A stretch of DNA of 64,000 bases from the NCBI RefSeq assembly GCF_001456025.1, contig NZ_LMTZ01000097.1, positions 62,001 to 126,000 on the forward strand. Reading direction: 5' to 3'. The first letter of the stretch is position 1; each line of letters starts with the position of its first letter. The DNA comes from Mastigocoleus testarum BC008. GTDB taxonomy: Bacteria; Cyanobacteriota; Cyanobacteriia; Cyanobacteriales; Nostocaceae. This document shows positions 45,322-55,062 of the stretch, one piece after another. The translations under genes and the position numbers were made by a program. Under the pieces are notes generated by a model. It did not search any database. It worked only from the letters and a program-made list of their open reading frames with translations, and had not been told where the DNA came from.

Positions 45322-46746
45322 TTAATTATTTTTTTTAAAATAAATTCGTAATTGTTGAGCATATAAACTATTCATGGTGCGATTTTTCCCGGCTCTAATT
45401 TCTTCTGCAGCTTCCTTAAAAATTTCTGTGTCAGCAAAACACTCAACTTCTATTGCTAAATTTTCTAAGTATTCTGGCGATGATAAGCTAATAGGAAATT
45501 TCTTCTCCTTAACTTGATGCAAAATTTCACCAATTATTTCTTTGATTGTAGAACTACGAATATCACTTAGAAGCTTTCCTGGATTTAAAACTCGCCTAGC
45601 TCTATCCCAACTTTTCATATTTAATTTGGGAGCTATTTCTCTAAGGGAAAGATTCTGACAATAATATAATTTTAACCCTTGAAGATATTGATTAGCGAAG
45701 ATAGCATAATTTTTACTTTTTTGGAGTTGGGAAATACGGTTATTTATTTCTTGTTTAATTGTATTGGCTAATATTAAATTTAATTGTTTATGTAAAAAGC
45801 CCATAAATTCTTTATCTTCTTCTTCTTCAATATCTAAACTAGAACCTGGTAAATCAGTTCTCGTCGTGTAAGTTTGAATTTCAGGATTATATATTTCTAA
45901 AGGTTCCCTAGAATTCCAAATGTCATACTGTCTAAGTTGTATTGCTATTTGATGGAGGAAAATAATTAAATCTTTGGTTGTATAAATATGAGATTCTTTA
46001 TCTTTCAAATGCATCAACATTTCTTGCAATTGTTCCCGTGAGGGATCTGGACATTTTCTGATTCCAGTTTGTCTTTGTTTCACTCGATCGCGACGATAAA
46101 CCATATGAAATGCTTCTACCACATTGCGATCGCTTATAGATAAGTTTTCTAATTGTTTGCGCCTAACTCTATTTAATAGTGCCCAATCACTCAAATGTCT
46201 AAAACCAAATTCTGAGATAAAATTTTTAATCTGGGGATTTTGTTTTGTTTGTAAATATGCCCAATTATCTAAACTCATTCTTAACTGAGACTCCGAACGA
46301 AATGACTGTAATATCTTTGCGGAAAAGAATTGATAAGTGGGGTCTTTAAGTTCGCCGTTATTATCTATAAAAAAATGTTTTTTTGTATCTCTATCTATAA
46401 AAATTAAGCTTTTCCCGTCATCGTCTAGGACAAAAGGTAATAGATCCCGATAGGTAAACTGTTTCCCACCACTAAATAAATAATCAATTTTTTTGCAAAC
46501 CTTTAAAATTGGATAAGAAATATAACATCGCAGACAAAGACCTGCTTTTGCACGGGTGACGACATCTAAAGTGCCATTTTGCCCGTAAAAGTAAGATAGT
46601 AAAGTTGTTTGTAGGTCCGTACCTTGAGAAACTCCTAAATCCTTAATAAATTCCTTTGCGATAGGGACTGAACAAGATTTATACCCCGCTGCTTCGCTTG
46701 CGGGATCTATTCGCCAAATATTCCAATACCTTGACAAGGCGCTCAT
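45322..46746 (-). CDS. HTH (sigma region 4-like) protein of the CHAT-CHASE2 gene set
   Basis: A 474-residue protein of a family I know only from this cyanobacterial gene context. The N-terminal 120 residues (VPIAKEFIKDLG, RAKAGLCLRCYISYPIL) are probably a separate domain with two CxxC-like cysteines. Around residue 363-396 is a helix-turn-helix stretch (LSLREIAPKLNMKSWDRARRVLNPGKLL) that resembles sigma-70 region 4. It is the first gene of the set. ATG 46746 is used, TTG 46752 being possible. A DNA-binding regulatory role is inferred. Confidence 0.68.
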   Translation of the reverse strand: MSALSRYWNIWRIDPASEAAGYKSCSVPIAKEFIKDLGVSQGTDLQTTLLSYFYGQNGTLDVVTRAKAGLCLRCYISYPILKVCKKIDYLFSGGKQFTYRDLLPFVLDDDGKSLIFIDRDTKKHFFIDNNGELKDPTYQFFSAKILQSFRSESQLRMSLDNWAYLQTKQNPQIKNFISEFGFRHLSDWALLNRVRRKQLENLSISDRNVVEAFHMVYRRDRVKQRQTGIRKCPDPSREQLQEMLMHLKDKESHIYTTKDLIIFLHQIAIQLRQYDIWNSREPLEIYNPEIQTYTTRTDLPGSSLDIEEEEDKEFMGFLHKQLNLILANTIKQEINNRISQLQKSKNYAIFANQYLQGLKLYYCQNLSLREIAPKLNMKSWDRARRVLNPGKLLSDIRSSTIKEIIGEILHQVKEKKFPISLSSPEYLENLAIEVECFADTEIFKEAAEEIRAGKNRTMNSLYAQQLRIYFKKNN

Positions 46747-46904
46747 ATTCAATGCGCTTTCTTAAAATTTTAATTAGTTTATCTACACTTAGTTGATAAA
46801 TGTACAAATAGTCAACTTATGCACTTTTATGTTTGTTTTTTCTGATAATCTTACAAAAGATAATTTTTTAGCCAGCGATCAATTTATGAGAAATAACTTA
46901 TATA

Positions 46905-48401
46905 TCAATTTATTTTATTGCGTAATACTCTTCGAATACAATTGTATGCATATGGTTCTATAGTATTCATCATGTTCTGAATATACTTACTCTTTGTACT
47001 ATAAATATTAAAACCCATATCTTCAATCAGATTTTCTAGGTAATGGAAATTGAATGGAGATACACAAATACCGTAGGCTAAACTATTAGGTAGATTTTTT
47101 TTGTTCCACCGAAAATTTATATGCATTGCTTTGTACATTTGCGAGCGCGAAGGTAAGAATAACTTACCTCTGCAGTATTGGGATAACCACCAACTTCCGA
47201 CCTCTGAGGTTAACTGGCAAAAGATGCTGGAGTTATACCCTAAAAAACCCAGATTGGGAATGTCTGGGTGAATCATATGTTTGTATAAATGAAAATTACC
47301 TTCTTCATCGACTATCCAATGACGATACTTTTCCTCCAAGAAGGAAATATCCTGGCGGAATCCAGTTCCAAAAATGACAATATCAGCGGCTAAAGTTTCA
47401 CCTGAATTTAGTTCTACACCACCAGAAAAAAAATTGCTAATCTCTGCTTTTCTTGTATCTATTTTCCCGGTTCGAATATACTTGTAAAAATAATCTGTAA
47501 CTAAATTAGCAGTATGGTTTAGCATGCTATTCATAGGTTTTTTAGGTATAAGCTTGTAACTCTTGAGACTAAATTTCGATCTGACTATTATCTCTTGGAC
47601 GCGCCAGAAAGCCCATACCAAAGGTTTACCAAAAGAATGAAGTAATTTTTCGATTCCTACGGGTCTAAGATAAAGTAACCAAATTTCTGCAAAACGAGTG
47701 AAGAAAATTTGCTGATAAGGAATTTTGTTGAATAAATACTTCGGAATCTTCCATAAAGAACGCCGAAAAATTAGAGTACATGAAGAAGCTCTATCAGCTG
47801 CGATGACTGAAATTTCAGTTGCAGATTTACCAAAACCAACGATAATTACTTTTTTCTCATCTAAAATTGATAGGTCATTGAGCTGGCTAGAATGAAGTAT
47901 CTTTCCACCACATGACTCGAATTCCGATCTATTCGCTAGCTTGGGAATTTTGGGAAGATTAAATACACCATTACATATCAAAACAAAATCAAAGTCATAT
48001 ATTTTTTTTCTGACCCGGTTCTCTTTTTCATCTTTGACGTTTGCTTCTACTACCCAGATGATTTTGTTACCTATTTTTCTGTATATATTCGTGACTTCTG
48101 TTTGAAAAAAAATCCGTTCGGTAACACCAAAACTATTTGCATAGGATTGCAAATAATTCCTCATCTGCTCTGCAGTAGGAAACTCTGGATATTCTTGAGG
48201 GAAGGGATAGTCAGTAAAACAATATGTATTTCGAGGATTATGGGTTGTCAACTCTGGATAAGTTCTAGAGCATTCCCATACTCCACCAATATTAGACTGT
48301 TTCTCAAAAACAGTCACTTGGTAACCATCTTCGATAAATGTTTTGGCTGCAACTAAACCACTAATACCTGCACCAAGAATACATACTCTTTTTATTTCCA
48401 T
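46905..48401 (-). CDS. Flavin-containing monooxygenase
   Basis: A 498-residue class B-type flavoprotein monooxygenase. The FAD motif GAGISG is at residues 9-14, a second Rossmann motif is VGFGKSATEI, and the FMO identity segment reads GGKILHSSQLND, near the usual FxGxxxHxxx(Y/F). An ATG-type second FAD motif (IVIFGTGFRQD) is present. These enzymes oxidise soft nucleophiles or act as Baeyer-Villiger enzymes with NADPH and O2. The substrate is unknown. It stands alone, about 160 bases upstream of the HTH-protein gene on the same strand. Confidence 0.88.
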   Translation of the reverse strand: MEIKRVCILGAGISGLVAAKTFIEDGYQVTVFEKQSNIGGVWECSRTYPELTTHNPRNTYCFTDYPFPQEYPEFPTAEQMRNYLQSYANSFGVTERIFFQTEVTNIYRKIGNKIIWVVEANVKDEKENRVRKKIYDFDFVLICNGVFNLPKIPKLANRSEFESCGGKILHSSQLNDLSILDEKKVIIVGFGKSATEISVIAADRASSCTLIFRRSLWKIPKYLFNKIPYQQIFFTRFAEIWLLYLRPVGIEKLLHSFGKPLVWAFWRVQEIIVRSKFSLKSYKLIPKKPMNSMLNHTANLVTDYFYKYIRTGKIDTRKAEISNFFSGGVELNSGETLAADIVIFGTGFRQDISFLEEKYRHWIVDEEGNFHLYKHMIHPDIPNLGFLGYNSSIFCQLTSEVGSWWLSQYCRGKLFLPSRSQMYKAMHINFRWNKKNLPNSLAYGICVSPFNFHYLENLIEDMGFNIYSTKSKYIQNMMNTIEPYAYNCIRRVLRNKIN

Positions 48402-48676
48402 ATGAAGTTTTATATGAATGAGAAAAACTGAAAAAAGCCCCGATACTATGAGATTTAAGGATAATTACAAAAGATTATGGTCCAAGATATTATTGCCCAA
48501 AATATTAGTTCCAAAATAATATTTCGAGAAACTCTACTTAGATTGTTCAACTCGTTTAAAAAGTATCAGCAATTCATTTCAGTGCAAGGTAAATTGTTAT
48601 ACAAAAATATTTTTTTTATGTTATCAGGCTCTAAACCAACATTTAAAGTATTATCTGCTACTTTTAAATCAATCAA

Positions 48677-49744
48677 TTAAGGCTTTATCAATTTAAGTCT
48701 TATATTAATCTGTTCTTGCATTTGTGCGCGTAGCTTTTGAGCTTGACAATAAATCTTCTTCCGTAAGTTTGTTTCTTCTGTTGTTTGCAGGGATTCGATT
48801 GCTTCTGCTTCGATCCAAGACTCAATAAAATAATGCAAACGACTTTTTGCAGCCCAAACACCCATGGAAGGGAAAAGCATAAAAATAGGTAAGAGAGGTG
48901 ATAATGGTAGAAAAGGTAATTTAAGTAAATTTTGTAATTTTCTTTGTAGTCTACTAATATTAATAGTCCAAGGATGAAGATTTTCGTTACCAATACAAAT
49001 AACCGGTACAATCTTCATACAATTTTTTTGGCTGATATGGATAAAACTTGGGTCAAATTTTTCTAACTGATAGCGTTTTCCCCATCCTTTGCTTGGTCCT
49101 CTCAGACCTTCCGGAGCGTAGAGTAAAATACGATTTTGTTCGACAGCACTTTGAAAATCTTTTTTCTGGGCTTTGATCCCACCTAATACTTGGGACCATC
49201 CTGAAGGTAACCACCAAATCATCCAAGGATGTTCAAATAAAGATACACCAGCTAAAGGTTGTACAATCCACCCTTTTTTCTCAGCCAATAAATAGCCCAA
49301 CACCACAAAATCCCACGGAAAACACATTCCCGCATGATTCATCGCGAAAATTATATTTTCACTTTTAGGTAAATTTTCTGATAAATGTAACTCTGCACGA
49401 AAATAAGATTTAACAATTGGTGCTAATATTTCTTCTCTAAAGGCTTGCTGATACTGGGGATTGAACGCACTATGGCGTCGTTTTGGCGGACGAAAACCAA
49501 GACGCAACCAGCGTATAAATAGTGCAATGTAAAAACCTGCAGGTATTAAAAATAGTAAATATTCCAACCAATTCCACCCATCTGGGTCTTCGTGATAGTG
49601 TTGCCAATGACGATTGAATAAAATTAACCATCCTGGTGGATACCATACACAAAACCAGTCAAACCAGTTAAACTTATATCCTTCAAGAGATATATTTTCA
49701 ACTTCTGAATTAAGTGAATTTTTGGGATGTCGATTGATTTGCAT
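48677..49744 (-). CDS. Lysophospholipid acyltransferase-like protein (PlsC fold)
   Basis: A 355-residue membrane acyltransferase. A hydrophobic helix lies at about 62-82. The catalytic block reads NHAGMCFPWD; its His-to-Asp spacing is longer than the usual HxxxxD. The lipid-binding block is LYAPEGLRGPSKG. Such enzymes acylate lysophosphatidate or similar lipids. The unusual spacing suggests a divergent subfamily with a different acceptor. It lies about 275 bases upstream of the monooxygenase gene on the same strand. Confidence 0.78.
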   Translation of the reverse strand: MQINRHPKNSLNSEVENISLEGYKFNWFDWFCVWYPPGWLILFNRHWQHYHEDPDGWNWLEYLLFLIPAGFYIALFIRWLRLGFRPPKRRHSAFNPQYQQAFREEILAPIVKSYFRAELHLSENLPKSENIIFAMNHAGMCFPWDFVVLGYLLAEKKGWIVQPLAGVSLFEHPWMIWWLPSGWSQVLGGIKAQKKDFQSAVEQNRILLYAPEGLRGPSKGWGKRYQLEKFDPSFIHISQKNCMKIVPVICIGNENLHPWTINISRLQRKLQNLLKLPFLPLSPLLPIFMLFPSMGVWAAKSRLHYFIESWIEAEAIESLQTTEETNLRKKIYCQAQKLRAQMQEQINIRLKLIKP

Positions 49745-50691
49745 TACTATCGACTCCTGTGAATTGGATAACTATATTTTAGCTTAAGTCACTAAATTTA
49801 AAGAAATCTTAGTCTAATATTAAAATTTTGCCTGTAGTCCATATTTACAGCGATCGCAGCAAATAATTATTCAATATATTTTGTATAGAAGATTATTGAA
49901 GCTCTTATATCATTAATTCACTAGTAAATATTAAAAAATATCCATAATTGAGTTTAAATTGCCAATTATTGCTAATTTTCATAAACAAATATAATGCCAT
50001 TGAGCCTAAGAGCACATACTTAAATTGAAAAAATAGATAAAATATTAAGTTAATCAAAAAATAATTAGGTTTCGACAATTACATTAGCAAGTAGATATGT
50101 ACGAGAACTTAAATTATGCTTAAAGTAACTTATATACTCAGAGTATATAGGCTGTAAAGCTTGCAGTATAAAGGTTTATAGCATTATTTTAATTAATAAA
50201 TATACAACGATCATGACGAGCAATTTTTGAGAAATCGACGGTTGTGCTTATTTGAATCGGACTTAAAATTATACCTAACGGTAGATTAAAAATTAAATGT
50301 TAGCTTTTCAGCAAATGCTAAATATCAAAAATTAAATGTTTTAATAATATCCATTACTATGCGGTGATATGATTATAATTCACAGAATTTTGAGGTTATT
50401 TTTAACCTCGCGTTCACCAATTAAATTATCCATATCCTCCCTAGTCAAACTTATTATTGAGTATAGGTCAACAGTAATACTAAAGTTGATTAAGGTTACT
50501 TCAGCTCTTTGTTAATTACCAATTTAAATATCCTAAATTAGGTGATAAAAATTAAAATTAAAAAATTTTTTAACCTATATAGAGCAAGGAATACAGATTA
50601 TTTGAGACTTCTATTAATTGGTACATTATTGTACATAATTCCAATTGGGGTAGATAATAAAAAATGTAGCTAAAGTTTCTTAAAGTTCACC
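49745..50691. other. Long AT-rich intergenic region
   Basis: About 950 bases between divergent genes. A 14-base direct repeat (AAAAATTAAATGTT type) occurs near 50287 and 50327. No gene, RNA or array is visible. The promoter of the next methyltransferase gene should lie near 50600-50690. Confidence 0.45.
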
Positions 50692-51852
50692 ATGAGCACC
50701 AAAACTCAAGAAATTGTCAAAGTTTATGGTAAGTCTAAAGCTACCGACCACTATTTATCACCTAGCAGACGTGATGCAGTAAAGGTCAATTGGGAAGAAC
50801 CATTCTCTTGTATGGTTTATCGTAAAGCTATAGAACAAACGGAATATCGTTTAGGGAATTCTCTAGAAGTTTTAGATATAGGAAGTGGAACTGGGGACGG
50901 AATATCTCTACTGACCAGCAAATTAATGAAAGAGTCTGGTTTAAATTTAGATGATGATATTGACTATCTTGGCATTGATATTTGTCAAGATATGTGTGAA
51001 ACTGCGCGTTCTATTCACTCTCATCGTAATTATGTAAGGTTCTTACAAGGAGATATTCGTCAAAGTCTTCCTGACGAAGCCTTTAAGTTGTACCTTTCTT
51101 GTGGAGTCCCTTATTCTCATTTGACTCCAGCAGAATTACAAATAGCCCTACAGAACATATTTGAAAATATCCGTCGTCATAACACCCGATCTGCGGTTGT
51201 GGTTGATGTTCTGGGGAAATATTCCATTGAGTGGGTATCTAAGTGGAATTTAAGTCGTTGGGATTATCGGATGAACTTTTTCCAAAGCGATGGAGAAGCC
51301 GATTTTACACCTATGAGTTTTTATTCTGCACAGGAGTTAAATCAACTAATTCATGAAGCAGCAGCACAAGCGAATTGTAAATTGTCAAATATAGAGTTTT
51401 TCGACCGTTCTGTAATGGTTGGAAGACACACCTCAACAGGAGAGTTTACTCCGAACTTATCTCGTTACCGAAACTTAGTTAATAGTTTGATGGATGTGGA
51501 TTGTACTACAGATTTTGAACAACTTATGTTTGACGTGCAGTTGGGAGAAGCACCAGCCGAAATCATTGATTTCTTTAAAACTTTTCAAGGTTGGTGGAAT
51601 CAATTAATAAGAGAGGCTGCAATACTTTGTGGAGAAACTGTCCATGGATGTGAATCTACTCTACCCACTGAATTTCAAGGTTTGACTAAAGAATTAAAAG
51701 AGTCGCTCGATAATTCTCAAGTTGAAAATATCCGCGCTAGTATCATCGAGCCAATTCTGGCTAAGTACTTACATAACTTAGAAGTTTCCACTCAAAAAGG
51801 ATTAGGAGTTGGACATACTCTGATGGCTCTTGTCAGTGTCGACCAAAGTTAA
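50692..51852 (+). CDS. Orphan class I SAM-dependent methyltransferase
   Basis: A 386-residue methyltransferase. Motif I LEVLDIGSGTGDGISLL, YLGIDICQDMCETA and VRFLQGDI are clear. RSAVVVDVLGKYSIEW is the motif around the substrate site. A long C-terminal extension (about 250-386) is not part of the core fold and I do not recognise it. It is monocistronic, with unusually long spacers on both sides. Substrate unknown. Confidence 0.82.
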   Translation: MSTKTQEIVKVYGKSKATDHYLSPSRRDAVKVNWEEPFSCMVYRKAIEQTEYRLGNSLEVLDIGSGTGDGISLLTSKLMKESGLNLDDDIDYLGIDICQDMCETARSIHSHRNYVRFLQGDIRQSLPDEAFKLYLSCGVPYSHLTPAELQIALQNIFENIRRHNTRSAVVVDVLGKYSIEWVSKWNLSRWDYRMNFFQSDGEADFTPMSFYSAQELNQLIHEAAAQANCKLSNIEFFDRSVMVGRHTSTGEFTPNLSRYRNLVNSLMDVDCTTDFEQLMFDVQLGEAPAEIIDFFKTFQGWWNQLIREAAILCGETVHGCESTLPTEFQGLTKELKESLDNSQVENIRASIIEPILAKYLHNLEVSTQKGLGVGHTLMALVSVDQS

Positions 51853-52461
51853 CCTAGTTTTAGGTTAAGAGTGATTTATACGTGAGTGCACAACTGTAAA
51901 TCTTCTATCACTCCATTTATTGCGATGCCCTATGGGCTTATCGCAAAATGAATATTGCAACGATTTTGAATTCCTTTCTGTAGTTAATATCTTAATGAAA
52001 ACTAATTCCTTCGTTGCTTAACACAAATTCCCAGGTAGATACTCAAAAGATAGATATTAAAAACATTCTCACTCTCAAAATCTATCAGTCTCAAAATTTA
52101 TCAGTTTCAAAATCTATTTAAGCCGTTTCCTTAGAGCTTTCTAATTCCCAATCTTTTATCTTTCTTACCCAATCATTTCTAATACGAATAAAATGACACA
52201 GTGTAATTAATTCTGTCCTGCCACTTAAATCTTGCTTAAGTGCCACAACTATTACATTGGTAGTCTGTAGAGACGTGACAGAGGTTATGACTAACCTCAT
52301 TTAGAGCCTAATATGGTGTTGGCACAAACCTCTCGCTGGAATGTTCTGACTGCAATCACCCATTTATACTCTGTCATATCTCTATAGAAAATTAAAATTA
52401 AATTTAATACCGAGCGAGTTTTGAGTATAAACTTTTATGCGCTAGTGATTAAGGTTTGAAA
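51853..52461. other. Intergenic region with a 60-codon frame
   Basis: Holds a minus-strand frame from 52300 to 52118 (contains GRTELITLCHFIRIRNDWV). I do not recognise it and cannot tell a small gene from a relic. The rest is AT-rich, with short direct repeats (AAAATCTATCAGT type at about 52078-52112). Confidence 0.4.
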
Positions 52462-52857
52462 CTAACTCAAAGCAGCAATTAGTTTTTCAACTCTTTGCTT
52501 AACTTCATCCCGGATACGTCGAAATGTTTCGATCCCATGACCTTCAGGATCGTCAAGTTGCCAATCTTCAAACACTTCTCGCGTTACCCATTCAGGAGGT
52601 AGATTTACGCCACATCCACATAGAGAAATCACTGCATCGTAGTCCCCGGGATTAAAATCACTTAAAGCCTGAGAAGTTTGGTTGCTAATATCAATTCCAA
52701 TTTCTGCCATAATCTCTACTGTTTTGGGATCGACGTAACTTGCTTCTAAACCAGAACTGACAACAGAAATTTTTCCTTTCCCTAAACTTCGAGAAAATCC
52801 TTCCGCCATTTGAGAACGACGGGAGTTTTTCTTACAAACAAACATGACTTTTTTCAT
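52462..52857 (-). CDS. arsC: Arsenate reductase (low-molecular-weight phosphatase type)
   Basis: A 131-residue enzyme reducing arsenate to arsenite. The phosphatase-like loop is VCKKNSRRSQ with nucleophile Cys8 and Arg14. Cys80 and Cys82 (ISLCGCG) complete the redox set. These three positions (8, 80, 82) match those described for the Synechocystis enzyme, a glutathione/glutaredoxin-linked form, rather than the thioredoxin-linked set of S. aureus (10, 82, 89). It is the last gene of the arsenic cluster, 79 bases from arsH. Confidence 0.92.
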   Translation of the reverse strand: MKKVMFVCKKNSRRSQMAEGFSRSLGKGKISVVSSGLEASYVDPKTVEIMAEIGIDISNQTSQALSDFNPGDYDAVISLCGCGVNLPPEWVTREVFEDWQLDDPEGHGIETFRRIRDEVKQRVEKLIAALS

Positions 52858-52936
52858 GGTGTGATTAGTTGTTAATAGTAATAGATTTACTCAGAAAATT
52901 TTGAATGTTTTTTAGAAACTGTAGGCTTTATTTAAC

Positions 52937-53593
52937 TCAATTCACAAATTTAGGTAAACAGTTTTCTATACTTTTACTTTGCTTAAGTGCTTTCTCTTTG
53001 CGTTCGCTGTAACGATCTGTAAGGTAATCTGATTGATCGCGTAATAACAAAGTAAATTTGTAGAGTTCTTCCATAACGTCAATTACTCTGTCACGATATG
53101 GTGAGTCTTTCATTGTCCCATCTTCGTTAAATTCTTGATATGCTTTGGCTACAGAAGATTGGTTGGGTATGGTAAACATCCGCATCCAACGCCCTAAAAT
53201 TCGTAATGTATTAACTGCGTTGAAAGACTGAGAACCACCAGAAACCTGCATAACGGCTAAAGTTTTACCTTGGGTTGGTCTAACTGAACCTATAGTTAAA
53301 GGAATCCAATCAATTTGATTTTTTAAAATTCCAGTAATATTACCGTGCATTTCGGGAGACGACCACACTTGACCTTGAGACCATTGGCTAAGTTCCCGCA
53401 ATTCTTGCACTTTTGGATGGGTTTCTAGAACACTGTCACGAACAGGTAATTCACGTGGGTCGAAGAATTTAACTTCTGCACCAAATCCTCCAATAATTCG
53501 TGCGGCTTCTTCTGCTAAAAGTCTACTGTAGGAACGTTTTCGTAAAGAGCCATATAAAAATAAGATTCTGGGTGGAGAGTCTGAGTTAACCAT
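52937..53593 (-). CDS. arsH: ArsH NADPH-dependent FMN reductase/organoarsenical oxidase
   Basis: A 218-residue flavodoxin-like FMN protein. The FMN site GSLRKRSYSRLLAEEAAR and the characteristic SPEMHGNITGILKNQIDWIPL are intact, with GKTLAVMQVSGGSQSFNAVN later. ArsH oxidises trivalent methylarsenicals to the less toxic pentavalent forms and can reduce quinones. It lies between the channel gene (83 bases away) and arsC on the same strand, so cotranscription is likely. Confidence 0.93.
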   Translation of the reverse strand: MVNSDSPPRILFLYGSLRKRSYSRLLAEEAARIIGGFGAEVKFFDPRELPVRDSVLETHPKVQELRELSQWSQGQVWSSPEMHGNITGILKNQIDWIPLTIGSVRPTQGKTLAVMQVSGGSQSFNAVNTLRILGRWMRMFTIPNQSSVAKAYQEFNEDGTMKDSPYRDRVIDVMEELYKFTLLLRDQSDYLTDRYSERKEKALKQSKSIENCLPKFVN

Positions 53594-53676
53594 TGCATTC
53601 GATCAAACAAATTATATTAATGAGTTGATTATTATACAGCAGAACTTAGGAGCGAAAAAGGCTCTATTTCAATCTC

Positions 53677-54384
53677 CTACTTAACATCCCTAAATCCGTT
53701 TGAAAGCACGCCATAAACAATTGCTGCTAATTGCGCTCCCACTATTGGAGCAACCCAATATACCCAGTGATATTGCCAAATACCTCCCACTAAAGCTGGA
53801 CCAAAAGAACGTGCTGGATTCATACTTGCACCAGTGATTGGTCCCATAAATGCAGCTTCAAGTCCTACCGTTAAACCGATTGCTAAACCTGCAAATCCGA
53901 TGTGAGCTCGACGGTCAAGCCCAGAACCAAAAATTACGAACATCAAAATAAAGGTAAGAACAATCTCTAAAATCAGAGATTGCAACCAATTATCGTTCAG
54001 AGGTAGGGTCGCACCCAAGTTATTGACTTTTCCCAAGCTTGCACATAATAAGCTTGAGGCAGCGATCGCGCCAATCAGTTGTGCAAAAATATAGGAAGGA
54101 ACTTGCTTCCTCGGGAAAAAACCACTGGTCCAAAAAGCTAATGTGACTGCAGGATTGAGATGTGCTCCACTGATATGACCTATACCGTAAATTAAAGCAG
54201 CCACAACACTTCCAAAAACAAAACTTATACCCAAGTGACTAATAGCACCATTACTAATGCCGTTTACCATTACCGCACCAGTACCAGCAAAAACTAAAAT
54301 AAAAGTTCCAATCCCTTCTGCTAGCGCCTCTCGGGAATAATGGATTGGTATTTTAAGTAAATTACCCTTCTTATTCGATCTCAT
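53677..54384 (-). CDS. aqpS: Aquaglyceroporin-type channel of the arsenic cluster (AqpS-like)
   Basis: A 235-residue MIP-family channel with six membrane helices. The two NPA motifs are at residues 77-79 (SGAHLNPAVT) and 189-191 (GASMNPARSFGPA). In Sinorhizobium meliloti a channel of this kind (AqpS) sits between arsR and arsC and lets arsenite leave the cell in place of an ArsB/Acr3 pump; I infer the same here from gene order. ATG 54384 has AGGTGG 5-10 bases upstream. It has its own promoter with an ArsR-like site. Confidence 0.88.
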   Translation of the reverse strand: MRSNKKGNLLKIPIHYSREALAEGIGTFILVFAGTGAVMVNGISNGAISHLGISFVFGSVVAALIYGIGHISGAHLNPAVTLAFWTSGFFPRKQVPSYIFAQLIGAIAASSLLCASLGKVNNLGATLPLNDNWLQSLILEIVLTFILMFVIFGSGLDRRAHIGFAGLAIGLTVGLEAAFMGPITGASMNPARSFGPALVGGIWQYHWVYWVAPIVGAQLAAIVYGVLSNGFRDVK

Positions 54385-54443
54385 TACCACCTAGGAATAG
54401 GGTTTCCATATTAAAAAATGAAGAAACAATATGTATACCCATT

Positions 54444-54473
54444 ATGTTATTTCAATAAAAATTGATATGTCAA
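54444..54473 (-). promoter_or_regulatory. Promoter and ArsR-like operator of the channel gene
   Basis: On the minus strand TTGACA (54473-54468) and TAACAT (54449-54444) are 18 bases apart. Between them is ATCAATTTTTATTGAA (54466-54451), matching the ArsR-box pattern ATCAA-N6-TTGA(T). Bound ArsR would cover the core promoter and be released by arsenite. About 60 bases separate the -10 from the channel start. Confidence 0.65.
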
Positions 54474-54571
54474 TCATTCCGAAGAATAAATAAGAATTAG
54501 TAGTATAACGTGATTTAGATTACATTTAAATAATAAGATACCCAATTAATATTACATATCAACAACTAACT

Positions 54572-54609
54572 AAAAAACTGGTAGAGACGCGTAAATATAA
54601 CGTCTCTAC
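54572..54609 (-). terminator. Hairpin terminator after arsR
   Basis: On the minus strand the stem GTAGAGACG (54609-54601)/CGTCTCTAC (54589-54581) is followed after 3 bases by TTTTTT (54577-54572). The same palindrome type (GTAGAGACG) is a widespread repeat in related genomes and appears in part at 52265, so it may be a repeat recruited as terminator. Confidence 0.65.
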
Positions 54610-54662
54610 CCGTTCATTACGTATTTGAAGATAGCTATAATTTAATTTGTTTGCTACTTTAT

Positions 54663-55001
54663 TTACTCATATTCATTACCACAAGGATTAGCAGGCAATA
54701 TTTGACTAAAGCGACGATAATCAGCTAAATACTGTTCTAAAACAATAAATTGACTGAGATTAAGGCTGTAGTAAATCCACCTGCCTTCTTGACGAGTACG
54801 AACTAAGCCAGCCAGTTTAAGTGTTTTGAGGTGAAAAGACAATTTTGACTGACTGACTTTTAAAATGTCGCACAAATCACAAACACACATTTCCTGCTTG
54901 CGCAGTATTTCTAGGACTTTAATCCGCAAAGGTTCAGAAAGAGCATGAAAACCAGCGGCAATCAAATTAGTGTTAAGAACGGGAGGTGTTTGTGCTTGCA
55001 T
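54663..55001 (-). CDS. arsR: ArsR-family arsenite-responsive repressor
   Basis: A 112-residue winged-helix repressor. The metalloid site CVCDLC (Cys39, Cys41, Cys44) is followed by the recognition helix (VSQSKLSFHLKTLKLAGLV) and the wing (RTRQEGRWIYYSLN). Arsenite binding to the Cys triad should release it from DNA. The gene precedes the channel gene on the same strand with a 278-base gap that holds a terminator and a second promoter. Confidence 0.93.
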   Translation of the reverse strand: MQAQTPPVLNTNLIAAGFHALSEPLRIKVLEILRKQEMCVCDLCDILKVSQSKLSFHLKTLKLAGLVRTRQEGRWIYYSLNLSQFIVLEQYLADYRRFSQILPANPCGNEYE

Positions 55002-55062
55002 TACTTAATGTTGCCTAATTGTGTTTTATATTGACTTCGAATGCAGGCAAAAATAACAACGC

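Noticed and set aside
48477..48680. 67-codon plus-strand frame between the monooxygenase and acyltransferase genes
   Set aside because: It has no recognisable domain, AT-driven codon use and no ribosome site.
52118..52300. 60-codon minus-strand frame upstream of the arsenic cluster
   Set aside because: The sequence looks somewhat protein-like but matches no family I know; reported only within the intergenic note.
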